Assembly (NCBI GenBank): GCA_008973525.1
Contig: WACJ01000526.1
Coordinates: 1,488,001-1,552,000 of the forward strand
DNA: 64,000 nucleotides
Direction of reading: 5' to 3'
Source of the DNA: Stenopsyche tienmushanensis
Taxonomy: Eukaryota > Arthropoda > Insecta > Trichoptera > Stenopsychidae
The notes beneath the pieces were generated by a model. That model was not told the origin of the DNA. It did no database searches and saw only the letters and a list, made by a program, of their open reading frames with translations. The position numbers and the translations under genes were made by a program. Shown here piece by piece: positions 25,540-37,082 of this stretch (positions are counted from its first letter, which is position 1; each line of letters begins with the position of its first letter).

Positions 25540-28500
25540 CGCTTAATATTGATTTTCATTTCCATTCAAATATATTCACTTAAATTTAAATCAACCACTG
25601 CACATGATATATATTTTTCCGTAATATATACAAAGGTATTAATTAATAATAAATAACAAGGTTAAAATTTAGAATCCAAATCACAACATTCTACGCATAT
25701 AATATATTCATATAAAGAAGTGCCAATTTAAACGTTGCCACATTTTCTGTTCTTCAAAAAATTGAAAATGTTCATTATTAAGAATTTAATTTATTCATAA
25801 AAATGTTATTAATTATTACCGTTTTGCTCGTAAATTACGTATATTGTTTTATTGCATCTGAGGGTTGCATTATTCCTATTACCCAATTAATTTTAAAAAA
25901 ATACCAATTAATTGCTTAATGATTCCACATTATTTTTAAGCACTCGATTTACATATTTTAAGATCTGTTATAAGACGAAATTAACATAAGTAGAAACATG
26001 ATGAGAGATTTACTATTAAGCTATTTGACATTTTCCTGTGGGATTACTAGCAGTCATATTTATCTTTACTATCAACCTGAAAAATTTGCGCAATGAACTT
26101 GTACAATATTAAAAATAAAAGTTTGCTATTTTGTCTGATAATAAATAGTACTGCCATTATAAGGAGTACCGTGGAATATTTTCAGCGGATTTTTTTTTTA
26201 ATATAAATTGCGCCCTTAAAAATATTTCCTCTTGTGTTTTACTCATCCATCTCCACTCGTCTCAGTCTACATCATCATTCGTCATCCCTTCATCTCGAAT
26301 ATTCGTATGATTCCATCTTCTGGAATCCACCGATATATAAAATCATCTCTTCGGAGTACATCATCGACAAGATATATCATAAGACTTCTCAATTCGTGAC
26401 ATAAAACTCAGATGCAATCGATCAATATCATAGAGTATAAATAAGAATTAGGATGCAAGTAACGCTACTTAAATTATTAACAACATCAATGGATGTCATT
26501 GATGATGTAAATAATTCAAATCAGGCTCTCCATGACTTAAGGGTATATTCCAGATGTTTATTGATATTTTTAGAATACACAGAAAAATATATTGGTTGAT
26601 AAAGTGTAATGGGTAAAAAAGGGCGTGTCCTATTTGACACGATTAGAACCCTTCTAGTCATCCAAAACAGAGGGGTCAAACTCAAAGGCTAACATGAGCC
26701 AAAATAAAATAAGCTTAAGTTAAGGTGGATCGTAAAATAAAATAAAATTTTCATAAAAACAGTCTGTTGTCTGCGGATTTGTCACTTGAGAGGACCTTGG
26801 CGAAATATTAGTTTGGGACTATTACTGTTCTAAAATAAAAAAGGTTTTTAATTAGTAAAGATGTCGCTATACTTTCTACCTCAAAGAAAAAATATATATT
26901 TTTACCAAATGGCGACTATTTAAAAAAAAAGTCATTTGGTGGCCTTATTTTTACAGTTTTTTTTAAATAGTTAAAAATAAAATTCTGACATAAATCTGGT
27001 AGGTCAAGAAAAGTTTTTAGCAAATTGTAGCTAAAGTTGAAAATGGATTGTTTATGATAATATGTAACACTAAAGATAGTGGTTTTCGTCAATTCAAATA
27101 CTAACTTCAGCTTATAAACCAAAATTAACGCACGAAAAGTTTTTTGCATTCACTTTTCCTAGCCCATGATGTATTCACTTTAATTCGACCCTAATAATGG
27201 GAATATCGATATGAAATATAATAGATCATTAAATATCAAAAAATAAACCATTTAATAAAATCACAATCTATTTTGTATTTTTAGTTAATATATCCTATTA
27301 AAATCAAAGAGAAGCTAATGGGATAGGATACGGTTGGGGAAACATTTTTGGAAATTTTGGATTAATGGATTAATTCCTAGAACACCTAACATATTCATTC
27401 AGTCTCCTAATGATCGTTTCGCATAATATTATTTAGTCTGAATGAGAACTACATGAACCGAACAAGAAACGTGTAATAATGTAATATTTCGATAATACAT
27501 GGGCTGTATTATCCTATGATAGCATTAATTTATTTTTAACAGTATTGACATTTTGTTATTGGGAACAACCCATAATAAAGGTCAATGATAACATCTCCGA
27601 CTGTTTGCGTCATATTGCGGCGATAAAAAGTTAATCAAAGGGGAGAAATTATTTTCAGGAAGAAAATCTTTTTTTTATATATATTTATATCCGTTTATGA
27701 AAAAATGAACTAACTTTTCAAAGCAAAAATTTTACTTTGAACAGCAAATATTATATATATTTTTAGATCAATTTATTTCACCAACAGTTTTTATACTTTT
27801 CGAATTTAACCGTAATCTTTTACAATGAAAGACCAAAATATTTATTAATTTTAAGTATTTTTGACACCGCTATGCTTTAATAAATCCCTACACTCGCGAG
27901 GACATAAATCTAATTTAACTCTGCCACATAAATTCAACCTGATTTCAATTATTCAGCTAATTCTCATACATAAAACATCAATACAATTCCTAGCACCTCG
28001 TAAATTGAATATGGCTGAAAAATTATTGCTCTTTGATTATTTTTACTGTTTTTATAAAACTGATAGATGGAATCTTAGAATACAATTTTAAAAAAATGCT
28101 TTAAATACACGGAAAGTGATAAAAATGAAAAATATAGATGTTTTCTGTATAAGAGTCCATAAAACCATGGTAATGTGCATGGTTTTATGAACTCGTAAAA
28201 ATGACACGCTCATATAAAAGTTAAATCCTTAAAAGATCGCAAATCACTTCATAAAAATACTACATAAATTATTTAAGCCATAATTTTCACCATATAATTT
28301 TCTTTCGCGAGAATCTACGATGAATTTCACAGATCTCAGCAAATAGGAATATAATCATATGCGTTATAAAAACACACATTTATCGAATGTTTTAGAATGA
28401 AAATAATGATTGCCTAAAAAAATCTTGATGTATTTAATATTAACCCTTTGCGGTCGTTTGTCTACCCTCAATCATCAAGCTTTTTTACCGTTCCGGTCAT

Positions 28501-28600
28501 ATGTCTGCTTTCAGCCACCACAACAAGTAACCATACGAATCTTAACTCTCTCTGAATACTCTTAAGTGGTCTTATCACGAACCAAAACATTGCCCCAACA
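25540..28600. other. AT-rich DNA, no gene recognised
   Basis: Only chance-length frames (26,916-27,149 -, 27,861-28,091 +). Part of 26,840-26,935 resembles 1,915-2,030. A 12-bp inverted repeat is listed separately. Confidence 0.35.
28158..28189. repeat. perfect 12-bp inverted repeat, 8-nt loop
   Basis: CATAAAACCATG (28,158-28,169) and CATGGTTTTATG (28,178-28,189). The function is unknown. Confidence 0.75.
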
Positions 28601-28604
28601 ATCA

Positions 28605-28855
28605 GAGATAATGAAACTCCATATTAAAAAATGTGGTCGTTCTATTCTCAACATGCAAAACACCGTAGCGAATCAATCGTCTTTTAAGAGTGAACAAATC
28701 GACAAGCTTCTGAGATACTTCGCAGAATTTCATATAAAGCTTTACAAATTACGTTTAACTGTAATTAGGCATTTTCGCTTGTTAAGATATTCCAAAATAA
28801 TTCTACAAAATGACAAAAAGAAAGTCACCGAAACAAGTGTAGTCGAAAACTAGGA
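28605..28855 (+). repeat. dispersed repeat R, copy 2, with conserved short frame
   Basis: Second copy of the repeat at 3,285-3,490. The frame runs from 28,566 to 28,853 (95 codons) without a break; the shared part covers MQNTVANQSSFKSEQIDKL through LLRYSKII. Differences between the copies fall partly at third positions, and both stay open, which is unusual for a dead repeat of this age. No known family is recognised. Confidence 0.55.
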
Positions 28856-29094
28856 ATGCATATTGGAGACTGCTTTGGACACAAAGGAAAATAAATATAA
28901 TTTTTAAATACTATACAATTTATACAACACTTTTGTATGAATTGTGACATGTTGTTTTATAAAATGCTTTATATATGCTTTATATAAAAACATATTGTAT
29001 TAAAATTTGTAAATATATTAAATACATAGACCGAGATGAGAATTTAACACTTCCACAAGCTTGGGGAATAAAATCTATTCTATGAAATTAAAAA

Positions 29095-29420
29095 TCCACT
29101 TTAAATTCTTGCTGGAAAAAGCTGTGACCAGAAGTCTCTGGAGAAAATATTTTACCAACAATAGATGAATTCCAAAGGACAAGCATTTGTCATGATATTG
29201 GTGGAGACGGTTTTGCAGGCTTGGATATTGGAGGACATCCGAGAAATATTGGAGGATCGTACGTTGAACGAAGAGAACGAATTAGTCGAAATATTAAAGG
29301 AATCTACCACAATGAATGACTCAGAAAGCAATTGCAGTGAAGTAGCTATATGTTTCACATTAAAAACAATTAATAAAGAAATAGAATTGGCTATTAAATT
29401 TTTAAACAGAAAATGATCCT
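29095..29420 (+). pseudogene. Tigger/pogo transposase C-terminal remnant
   Basis: Near 29,105 the sequence reads SCWKKL.PEVSGENI, like the Tigger motif SWRKLWPE. It continues as PTIDEFQRTSICHDIGG in one frame and then, shifted, as ILEDIREILEDRTLNEENEL to 29,416, like the acidic NED(L)xEL tail of Tigger proteins. The frame change makes it a pseudogene. The two better copies of this family lie at 2,135 and 46,018. Confidence 0.5.
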
Positions 29421-29429
29421 AAAATGGAA

Positions 29430-30855
29430 AGAAGTTTAAAATTCAAGAGAAATTTTCAACAGATTTTGGTACTTTTTTTATTGAAATATGTAAAGATTTA
29501 TACGTTAAAAGAAGACAATCGCTTATTATCGAATTTAGAATGATAAAATCAGAAATACTCCAGAGTTCTTTAATGATGGAAACCCACAAAAGATCTCGAA
29601 AAAGAATAAAACATAGAATTATAATATACTGGTATATTATATGTTATTAAATTATTTTTTAATTAATTTCGTAAATATGTGTTTATTAAAAATTAAAATA
29701 CATACTTATATAAATTATCTTCGATCTTATTTTGAAACGCAAACTCTAATTTTGTATGAACTTCAAACCTTGCATTGCACGACATTTTTGCGGAACCATA
29801 CGACCGTATTATACTTGAAATTCATATTCGTACTTAACTATTGAAAAACACAAATTTAAAATACGAAATCACATTTTATTTGCACCAAATTAGTTGTGGG
29901 ATGTCTATCTAAGCTAGTATTATATATAATAAAGAGCCAGTGAGACAAAGTGAGATACAAAGTAGCACAGTTATAATACCTTAACACCTCCTGCATATTC
30001 AGTAAAAGGTCGACGTTTCTCAAACTTATCACGTTATCCAAAGTTAATAACAAACACCAAGTTGCCCTCTCTCGAGTTAGTAAATCAAGTTTGGCCATAA
30101 CTCAATTTTGTCGTCATTACAGGGTCGCTTTTCAGAGTCTTTGCCCAATCACCGAAACAGTGCGCCCATACTGATTATCACTCATACCTGTCGTATTTTA
30201 ACATGACATGGCATGTATAATATATGGCCAATTAAGGCACGAGGAGATGGTATTATTAATTATAGTTCAAAACTAATACTGATTTAGCGGATCGAAGGAT
30301 CACAATGTGTATAACGTCAAAGTACCATTGTTGCATTTATACGGTAGCTATTGTCAGTGGAATTATATTATGTATGTACAATAGGACTTTATGTTAAAGG
30401 ATTTACGGCAAATTGGAATAAGTCATGCATTACTACTATATGCAATTCTAATAATATTTTAAGGCGCCAATATTACTGTATAATGCAGAAATATCGTGTG
30501 TACCGACAATAAGTTTGGAAAAGCCGTTACGAATAATTTATTTCTTATTTTCAATGCAAGATTTTTACTCAACAAAACATCACAATTTGCTCTGCTTATA
30601 ATACCAAATTCATAAAACGTAATTTCTTCGATAAATGAGATCAAGGGAGTTTATACCAGAAGAAAACACCACGATACTGAGATTTTAAAAGAAAGGAAAA
30701 GACTTACCTGCCAAAAATCTACTATGGATGCTGAGGATACTTAATTATATTAAGTTGATACATAAATATCGTCGTATTTTTTTAAGGAAATAAAAGTTTA
30801 TATTTCCAGAAAAAAATTATTAAATAATTCCATAATTGCTAATGAATATTTCCTA
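29430..30855. other. AT-rich DNA, no gene recognised
   Basis: Frames at 29,641-29,844 (+), 29,856-30,098 (-) and 30,459-30,644 (-) have no recognisable content. Confidence 0.35.
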
Positions 30856-30859
30856 TGGT

Positions 30860-31165
30860 TCTTTCGAGTTTCGATGCAAAGAACGTGTCTAGTGCTGTTT
30901 TCACTTCATCTTTCAGTTTTTAAGAGTTTCGAGTTTAATTTTTGCAGTTGCTCATAATACTTCTCAGCATTAATTTTTGGGTTAGGTTGCAATAACTCGC
31001 AATAAATAATGCTCTTCAAATCCCACCAAACCCAAAGCATTATTTTTTGTTGTTGTTGAGTTTTGTCTTGAGAGTGGTTAATGCGTAATTTCCTAGTTTG
31101 ATTGTTACAGACCACCCATTTTTCATCCCTTATCATTAGTTGATGCAAAAAAGTTTCATGCTTTT
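30860..31165 (-). pseudogene. mariner transposase remnant
   Basis: On the - strand: LHQLMIRDEKWVVCNNQTRK (first catalytic Asp in RDEKW, normally GDEKW), then KIMLWVWWDLKSIIYCELL (the WWD block), then INAEKYYEQLQKL. It ends at KTER, with the second and third Asp region deleted. After this a short piece near 30,880 reads VKTALDTFFASK, the mariner C-terminus. The frame is open over 95 codons but lacks two of the three catalytic residues. Confidence 0.75.
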
Positions 31166-31189
31166 GTCTCACACAAAGAAACACATGTG

Positions 31190-31400
31190 ACAACTCGGTC
31201 TTTGCTTTGCTTGGTTTGCAAGTGACGGTAATTGTGCGGGACTCCTATAGTCACAGGGCATTAAGCTGTTGGGGAGCATCGACATACATGTCCGAATTCT
31301 CATGTCCCAAAAAGAGCACTCTTGCACATTGAAGCTCGGAGACAGACAGAGAAAGAGAGAACTTAGCGCAGTTCGGGAGACTGAGACGGATAGCTTCCTC
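31190..31400 (+). repeat. dispersed repeat Q, copy 2
   Basis: Contains the blocks aaagagcactcttgcac and gctcggagacagacag that recur inverted at 22,860-22,995. It is directly next to the mariner remnant. The family is unknown. Confidence 0.5.
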
Positions 31401-31409
31401 ACATGCATC

Positions 31410-32980
31410 GCATGATTGTATAGATCGTTAAGCCCAAATTTATCGGCTTGATAATGATTTCGATTTCAAGTGTCTTATTTGTTTACGCAAAGAAACGACC
31501 GAATATTGTGTGTTATCGAGAGTTTTTGTTTATTTAACTGCTTGCCGTTCTTCTCTGCGTGTTGAATGAGTCTTTGTTCAATTATCATTTCCTTCTAAAG
31601 GAGGAGCAAATGAATCGATTTTTTGTGCATTGTTTATGTAAAGAAATGACGTGGTCTTGTATTCACTATCGAGTGTTCATTTACAATTGATGATTGTCTT
31701 ACGCTGATTAGGAGCTGACAGAAAGTAATCGGCGTAAAGCGATTATGACATCAACGACTTCATCGATTTTAAATTTGCTCGCTCCTCAACAGGTTAAAAA
31801 TCATGTGAATCGATTAAGTTGATGATAAATACTTCGATGACTATAAAAGTACGGTCTTATCTCTCGAATGTTATGACCAAAACCTAATTATCTATTATAG
31901 AAGGAACCGCCGCTAAAAAGCGGCGATTATATGAGGAAGAGGTCAGTATAAAAATATTGATTATAGCAGGGTCGACTGTACTTAGAAATCATTCCAGTGT
32001 GATTCAGATGCCTCACCGCCATAGATTGATTAACATTTATCTTCAAGTATAGATTTAATAAATCATCATCGGTGGTTGAAGGACGCTCCAATCCTTCTTC
32101 ATTTTTCTCGTCATTTTTCAACTCGACAGTTGGCCACAATATTGAATGAAACCAGATCATCTAATGTGTAGATATCTACAGTGACAAGTCTTGGCGTCAT
32201 GGACTTTTTAGATGTATAAAGCTGAAGAAACCCAAATTAAACAATATTAATAAACCGAATAGACAGCCCCGGGTACAAAACATACAAATCGGAAAATGCC
32301 TTATAGACGGGCGATTTCAAAATGTTGTCCCAAACAGAAGAGCTTTTCATTCGCCAAACCAAATATTGATGCTTCAGAATTATGTATTAAATACAAAAGT
32401 GGTTTTACAACATTTTTTTTCTTTTCTTCTCTGACAGTGCTCAGATTTAATCATCAATTACGCTCCAACATCCTCACAAAGCATTAGGGCATAAATTACT
32501 TCACAACCAAATAATTTTCAGCGCCTTTTCACCCAAACACATATGGCGATAATTCATTTTCCATCGACCGATTTTCATCGGCATGTCTTCAACGTATGAT
32601 TTATTAGCTTACTATGACGCCGTTTTCAAAATCGGATACGATAAGTGAAAACTTGTAATTTCGCACGCGTTCAAATCGATCCAGCGCTTCTCAAAGCGCC
32701 ATCCAGTAATTATTTTTCCAACTAAAATAACACAAGATACTCATAAATGAAAAAAGCTCCGCTATAAGAAAGGCACATCGATCTCATGTTCATCCCTATA
32801 CAATCTTCGCGTAGCGTTCTGATGAGGTATAAATGGGATCGGAATCGGTTTACCCATTCATTTATTCTTTCCATCGTTCGCCCACTTGTAAACGAGCATA
32901 TGTTGTTATTTTTATTCAATTCTGTTTGATGTATTGTTACTTTTGTATGAAGCTAACGATGTTATTATTTGTTGTTACAG
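31410..32980. other. NOS1AP: sequence upstream of the first recognised NOS1AP exon
   Basis: Probably intron of the NOS1AP-type gene. I looked for the preceding exon, which in relatives codes for the basic N-terminus and the start of the PTB domain, and did not find it. A 7-bp stem with AAAA loop (CGCCGCT at 31,908) lies here. Frames of about 60-80 codons are chance. Confidence 0.4.
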
Positions 32981-33052
32981 TATATCGGTTCCATGGAGGT
33001 ACCGAGACCGACGAGCAGGGTGGAAATTGTGGCTGCCATGAGAAGCGTCCGG
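32981..33052 (+). CDS. NOS1AP: NOS1AP-type adaptor, PTB exon a
   Basis: An internal exon of 72 bp (24 codons) of a NOS1AP/CAPON-type adaptor, which in animals links nitric oxide synthase and other partners through an N-terminal PTB domain and a C-terminal PDZ ligand. It reads YIGSMEVPRPTSRVEIVAAM and ends RSVR, close to human YVGSLDVPRPNSRVEIVAAM, the first PTB strand and helix. The acceptor is ttgttacag before 32,981 and the donor is gtaag at 33,053. The exon is in phase 0 at both ends. The codons before it (usually ending FEAK) must lie in an earlier exon not found. A longer overlapping frame (32,833-33,159) is in a different phase and is a shadow. Family identity is strong; the gene symbol follows the vertebrate ortholog. 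Confidence 0.93.
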
Positions 33053-34500
33053 GTAAGACGTCACTATTATTTTTTCTCTTTGCCTCGTTTATTATAAAAT
33101 TTATGTACAAGTTTAAGCTAAGAAATATATTTGAGATGATCAAAAGCAGATCTACTTGATACGCCAAAAGAGGAGCTTAAAATAACAAAACGAACGGCTG
33201 CTTTTTGCACGTATTATATTTTTCATATCTTACTAAACATATAACAATTAAAAAAATTTGGAAATTAAGTAATTTGGTCGGTGCTAATTAAAAGTGGAAA
33301 TGCTCAAAGATCGATCAGTGCTAGTTAACAACCAAAGAAGAATATTACAGCATAATAATGCAAATGCGAATACCACATCATCAACAATTTTATAGGATGC
33401 AAATATTTTCAGTGTAAAGTTTAAATTTTAAGAATTACCTAAATTAAATATACTATAAAAACTTTGGTTCATTATCAAATATCAGTATTTATATATTTGT
33501 TTAATATTGAAATCTCTAGTTTATATATGAAAATACAAATGACCAAATATAAACGAAAAAACAACGTTGTACGTTATAAACGTTGATTTAGAAACCAATA
33601 TTTAGTACAAAAGCCGAATTTTTAATTGTAAATTATATTTACTAGGTTCGACCAAAGCAACGATTAATCTCAATTTAAATAAGTCTATAATCAATAAGAC
33701 TAGATTAAAATTGTTCATGTATAATATATTTTTATGTAAATGACAATTAGATACGTATCAGTCTATATTTTTGATCACTCCCTGATGAGTTTCTTATTTA
33801 TTTAAATTTTCATCTTTCAGCACAATAATAAATCATGATGTATACAAATTATATTATGTTTATTTAATAACAATTTATTATTCTGGAGTCATGTTTAGTT
33901 TTTGTTTTATCTGATCCTTCGTCTATAAAGGTTTTCCCGTTGTGCGAATCCTTATTTATGTTGGGGCCATTTTCGCATTTCGTATAGAAATATCGTATAT
34001 CAAAATACACAGGAATCCGTATTACGCCTTGTGTTTATGTGAAGTAGGCAAACCTTTGAATGATGAGTTTTTCCTCGCTCCCATGAAACAATGTATCATG
34101 GAGAAAGACAATTGGAAAAGATTTCTGCATGGAATATTTGCACAGTGATATTGAGCAAAGATTTTTTACACGGTCGTTCAGTTAAACAAAATAGATTTTT
34201 TTTTGAACAAAATTGAAAATAAACTCAAACAAACCGTGCAATATAATGTAAAGGAGTCTGACGCATTTTGTAAAAATACAACGAAAAAAGTAACAGCAAG
34301 GATCAATAGGAAGTGATTCGTCTAATAATGTTATAATAATTAATTTAATTTCGTTCCTAACATTTATATCGGTTCAGTTACGGTTTCCGTTCCAGCAAAA
34401 ATAACGGTTTTACCAGTTATCGATATCGTTCTGGATCAAAGTCCTAGTATAAATGTGCATAAAGCTATCATTAGACCAGCGCAGCGCAACTCTTTAATTA
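33053..34500. other. NOS1AP intron, left part, no other gene seen
   Basis: AT-rich intron sequence. A 68-codon frame at 33,942-34,148 ends RFLHGIFAQ and has no recognised family. Part of an intron of 11,775 bp in total that carries several transposons. Confidence 0.5.
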
Positions 34501-34502
34501 TA

Positions 34503-35383
34503 TTAGGGTGTCCCATAAGTTTCTTTCGTTTTCATATAAAAAAAACAATAATTTGTATTACATCAGCATTTATTGAATAATATATGATCCATTCTGTTCT
34601 ATTACCTTTTTCCATCTCTCCGGAAGCCTCATAATGCCTTCTTGCCAAAATTTCCCAGGTTTGTTGGAAAAATATTGATCAAGGTACATTTTTATATCAA
34701 TTTTTGAATTAAAATTTTTATCACGTAAAGATTTTTTCAATGAAAAAAATAAATAATAATCTGAAGGGGCAATGTCCGGAGAGTATGGAGGATGAGATAA
34801 AATATCCCAGTCAAATGATAATAATTTATTTTTGAAAAACAAAGCCACGTCTGTTCGCTAATTCTGGCCGTTTTCCGACAATTGCATCCTTTAGATTGTT
34901 TAGTTGGAAACAATATTTGGTTGAATTGATTGTTTCACCTTGCTGAAGTAGCTCATAATAAACTATCCCCTTCCAGTCCCACCAAATGCATAGCAAAACT
35001 TTTTTTGGATGTAGGCCAGGTTTAGCTACAGTTAAGGCTTCTGTGCCCTTGTTCCAAGACCGTTTACGTTGAATATTCTCATAGAGTATCCAACTTTCAT
35101 CTCCAGTGGCAAGTCTCTTCAAAAAAGGTTGGCTATTATATCGTTGGATAAGAAGATCGCATGTTGAAATACGGTGAAGTTTATTTGAGTCAGTCAGTTC
35201 ATGAGGAAGCCACACATCTGATCGATTGATGTAGCCCAATTTTATCAGATGATTATGGACGGATGTTCGTGGAACTTCTAGCTTATTAGCTATTTCGCGA
35301 ATAGTATATCGCGGGTTTTCTTCAACCATGGCTGTGGTTAGATCTGTGTTCATTTGCGAAAGAAACTTATAGGACAATCTATA
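34503..35383 (-). mobile_element. mariner element, internally deleted
   Basis: Terminal inverted repeats share TGTCC(C/T)ATAAGTTTCTTTCG: left at 34,509-34,528, right (reverse strand) at 35,356-35,375. The element is about 880 bp, against about 1.3 kb for intact mariners. A TA dinucleotide precedes the left end; the right boundary is less certain because the LTR element begins 8 bp further on. The transposase frame starts inside the right repeat, so the N-terminal DNA-binding half has been lost. Confidence 0.8.
34570..35377 (-). pseudogene. mariner transposase, N-terminal and catalytic deletions
   Basis: A - strand transposase in two overlapping frames, 35,377-34,826 and 34,848-34,570. Visible in order: the second helix-turn-helix (YTIREIANKLEVPRTSVHNH), then the WLPHEL linker, first catalytic Asp (ATGDESW), the WWDWKGIVYYELL block, then KRPELANRRGFVF. 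The next residues should hold the second Asp (HDN.RPH), but the frame jumps to NKLLSFDWDILSHPPYSPDI with APSDYYLF (third Asp) after it. So a deletion of roughly a dozen codons removed the second Asp and shifted the frame. The first ~70 residues are also missing. Such a protein cannot catalyse transposition. Among the remnants here it is the youngest mariner by appearance. Confidence 0.85.
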
Positions 35384-35390
35384 ATAATAT

Positions 35391-36191
35391 TGTAACGTGG
35401 TAGCAACCCCTCAGCCGAATATCGGGGCCCAGTTATCTTCATCGCGCCGGTTCTGCACTCCTCTTCTTTCAAGCAGCAGCAGCAACCCCTCTGTTAAGCG
35501 ACGGTATTCTCAAGAAACGTGAGTTTCCGATGACCCACGACTGCCCCGAATGAGATTCGCAACGTCGGCGAGAAGGACTCCCAGAAGGTGGTGGTGAAGG
35601 AGGAAGAGATGCGATGGAATGCATGGGGAACGGGAGCGATTGATGTATTTCAAAGACGATGTCTTCTTATAACTAATTTATTTTCTACACTTATATTAGG
35701 TGCTGTTACAAGACGTAAAAGTTCTTAAGATTGTCAATGGTGCAACTTAATGTTGAACTTAGAACAAAGACTTAACACAAAGACTTAACTCTAGAAAATC
35801 TTAAACTAACTAACACTACTGCTTAGGACTAAAGCTTAAACCTAACTGATCGTCATTTAATTCGGAAGGATGGCGTAAGCCAAATCATATTTGTTGATGT
35901 TATTAGACAAATATGATTCGACTTGAATCAAAGACCGGCATCGGCAATATTTGAATCGATTTAAACATAACAAATCGAGGCGGTTTAAAATCAAAGCTGG
36001 GACACACAGATGGATGGAAATCACAGATGTGACGAAATTGAGTTGGTGTAAACAAAATTAAATGCGCATCGCCCTTATTTCTGACGAATTACGCTTTAAC
36101 CTTGATATGGACGTTCTAAAGTGTGCCGTTGGTCGAAAATCATTACTCCTTTTTCCCGAAATTTTCTCTTGATTTTCCCCCACGTTACACT
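35391..36191 (-). repeat. LTR (3' LTR in element orientation)
   Basis: Begins TGTAACGTGG and ends CCACGTTACA plus ct, read on +. On the - strand it has an arthropod-type initiator TCAGTT near 35,850, an AATAAA signal in AAAATAAATTAG at about 35,690 and a 12-bp hairpin at 35,883-35,918. It differs from the other LTR only at two positions that I could find (near 35,654 and 35,793), both G here and A there. Confidence 0.92.
35883..35918. repeat. 12-bp inverted repeat inside the LTR
   Basis: AATCATATTTGT (35,883-35,894) and ACAAATATGATT (35,907-35,918), separated by 12 bases. The same hairpin is present in the other LTR, upstream of the candidate transcription start, so it may be a regulatory or structural element of the LTR. 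Confidence 0.7.
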
Positions 36192-36202
36192 CCCCCCGAC
36201 TT
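36192..36202 (-). other. polypurine tract of the LTR element
   Basis: On the - strand, AAGTCGGGGGG stands immediately before the LTR, the place where plus-strand DNA synthesis is primed in LTR elements. It fixes the element's orientation together with the primer site. Confidence 0.75.
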
Positions 36203-36764
36203 AAAATTGAATCGTCCCGATCAATTCACACCTGTACTTCGTATTGTGCTTTTCTGTTTACTAATACAATAACTTTGACAAAATATAATGCAATTGACAT
36301 AACATGGAGACAGACATAACGGTTCATAATCGACATAACTTAATTCCTCTTAAAATACTGTGAATCTCAAAAGACTCTCGTAGGCTACAAAATCTTATCT
36401 AATTTCTTATTATCAATTTAAACAACTTATATCAATATTCATCATTAGACAAAACTTACGACTACTTCTGGGCCCTGGTAATAACTTGAAACAAATTCTT
36501 ACTTTTACACAAAGTTAATCAACTCTTACTGTCTACAATATTCTTAACGTTAATCGACCTTCATTTAAACTTCTTAATCTAGTACCGTTGAACAAATGCC
36601 ATTGCCACTGATGTCACGTGATTCTAATAACGCTTCCCTTTATTCGGATTCTAATTCTTTCGTCGTCAGTGCATCCCCGTTTCCCCCGCTAGTACGTTTC
36701 CTTATAATTTTCTCTGAGGTCTCACTCGAACCTCCCTCGACACGGAATCACCAGTCCGGTCGCT

Positions 36765-37082
36765 TGAAGTCATCTTCCCCACCAAGACGTCGAACTTCCT
36801 GTTCGTCGTCTGCGCGAATAACCAACCCAGCCGTAGCAGTTACAGGTTAAGAGCTAGTACTCCTTCGAGTATCGCGAATGACTCTACACAATTCACAATT
36901 TTAACACAACATTCTCCTCAAAATGAAGTCATCATCTCCACCAAGACGTCGAACTTCCGGTTCGTCGTCTGCGCGAATAACCAACCCAACCGCAGCAATC
37001 GCAGGTTAAGAGCTAGTACTCCTTCGAGTATCGCGAATGACTCTACACAATTAACACATTAAACTCAATATTTTCACAAAAT
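36765..37082. repeat. tandem duplication, 2 x 159 bp, in the LTR element
   Basis: Unit 1 starts TGAAGTCATCTTCCCC at 36,765 and unit 2 TGAAGTCATCATCTCC at 36,924. Long blocks are shared (CACCAAGACGTCGAACTTCC, then AGAGCTAGTACTCCTTCGAG). The units differ at scattered positions, so the duplication is older than the insertion of this copy. The 84-codon + strand frame over unit 1 is on the antisense strand of the element and is not considered a gene. Confidence 0.85.

Noticed and set aside
31908..31925. GC hairpin (CGCCGCT, AAAA loop) looking like a bacterial terminator
   Set aside because: No T run and no gene upstream; the window is eukaryotic.
32833..33159. 108-codon + strand frame covering NOS1AP exon a
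   Set aside because: It reads the exon in the wrong phase; the conserved protein and the splice sites define a different frame.
36596..36850. 84-codon + strand frame in the LTR element
   Set aside because: The element is oriented -, and the frame lies across one unit of a tandem duplication; the second unit does not keep it.
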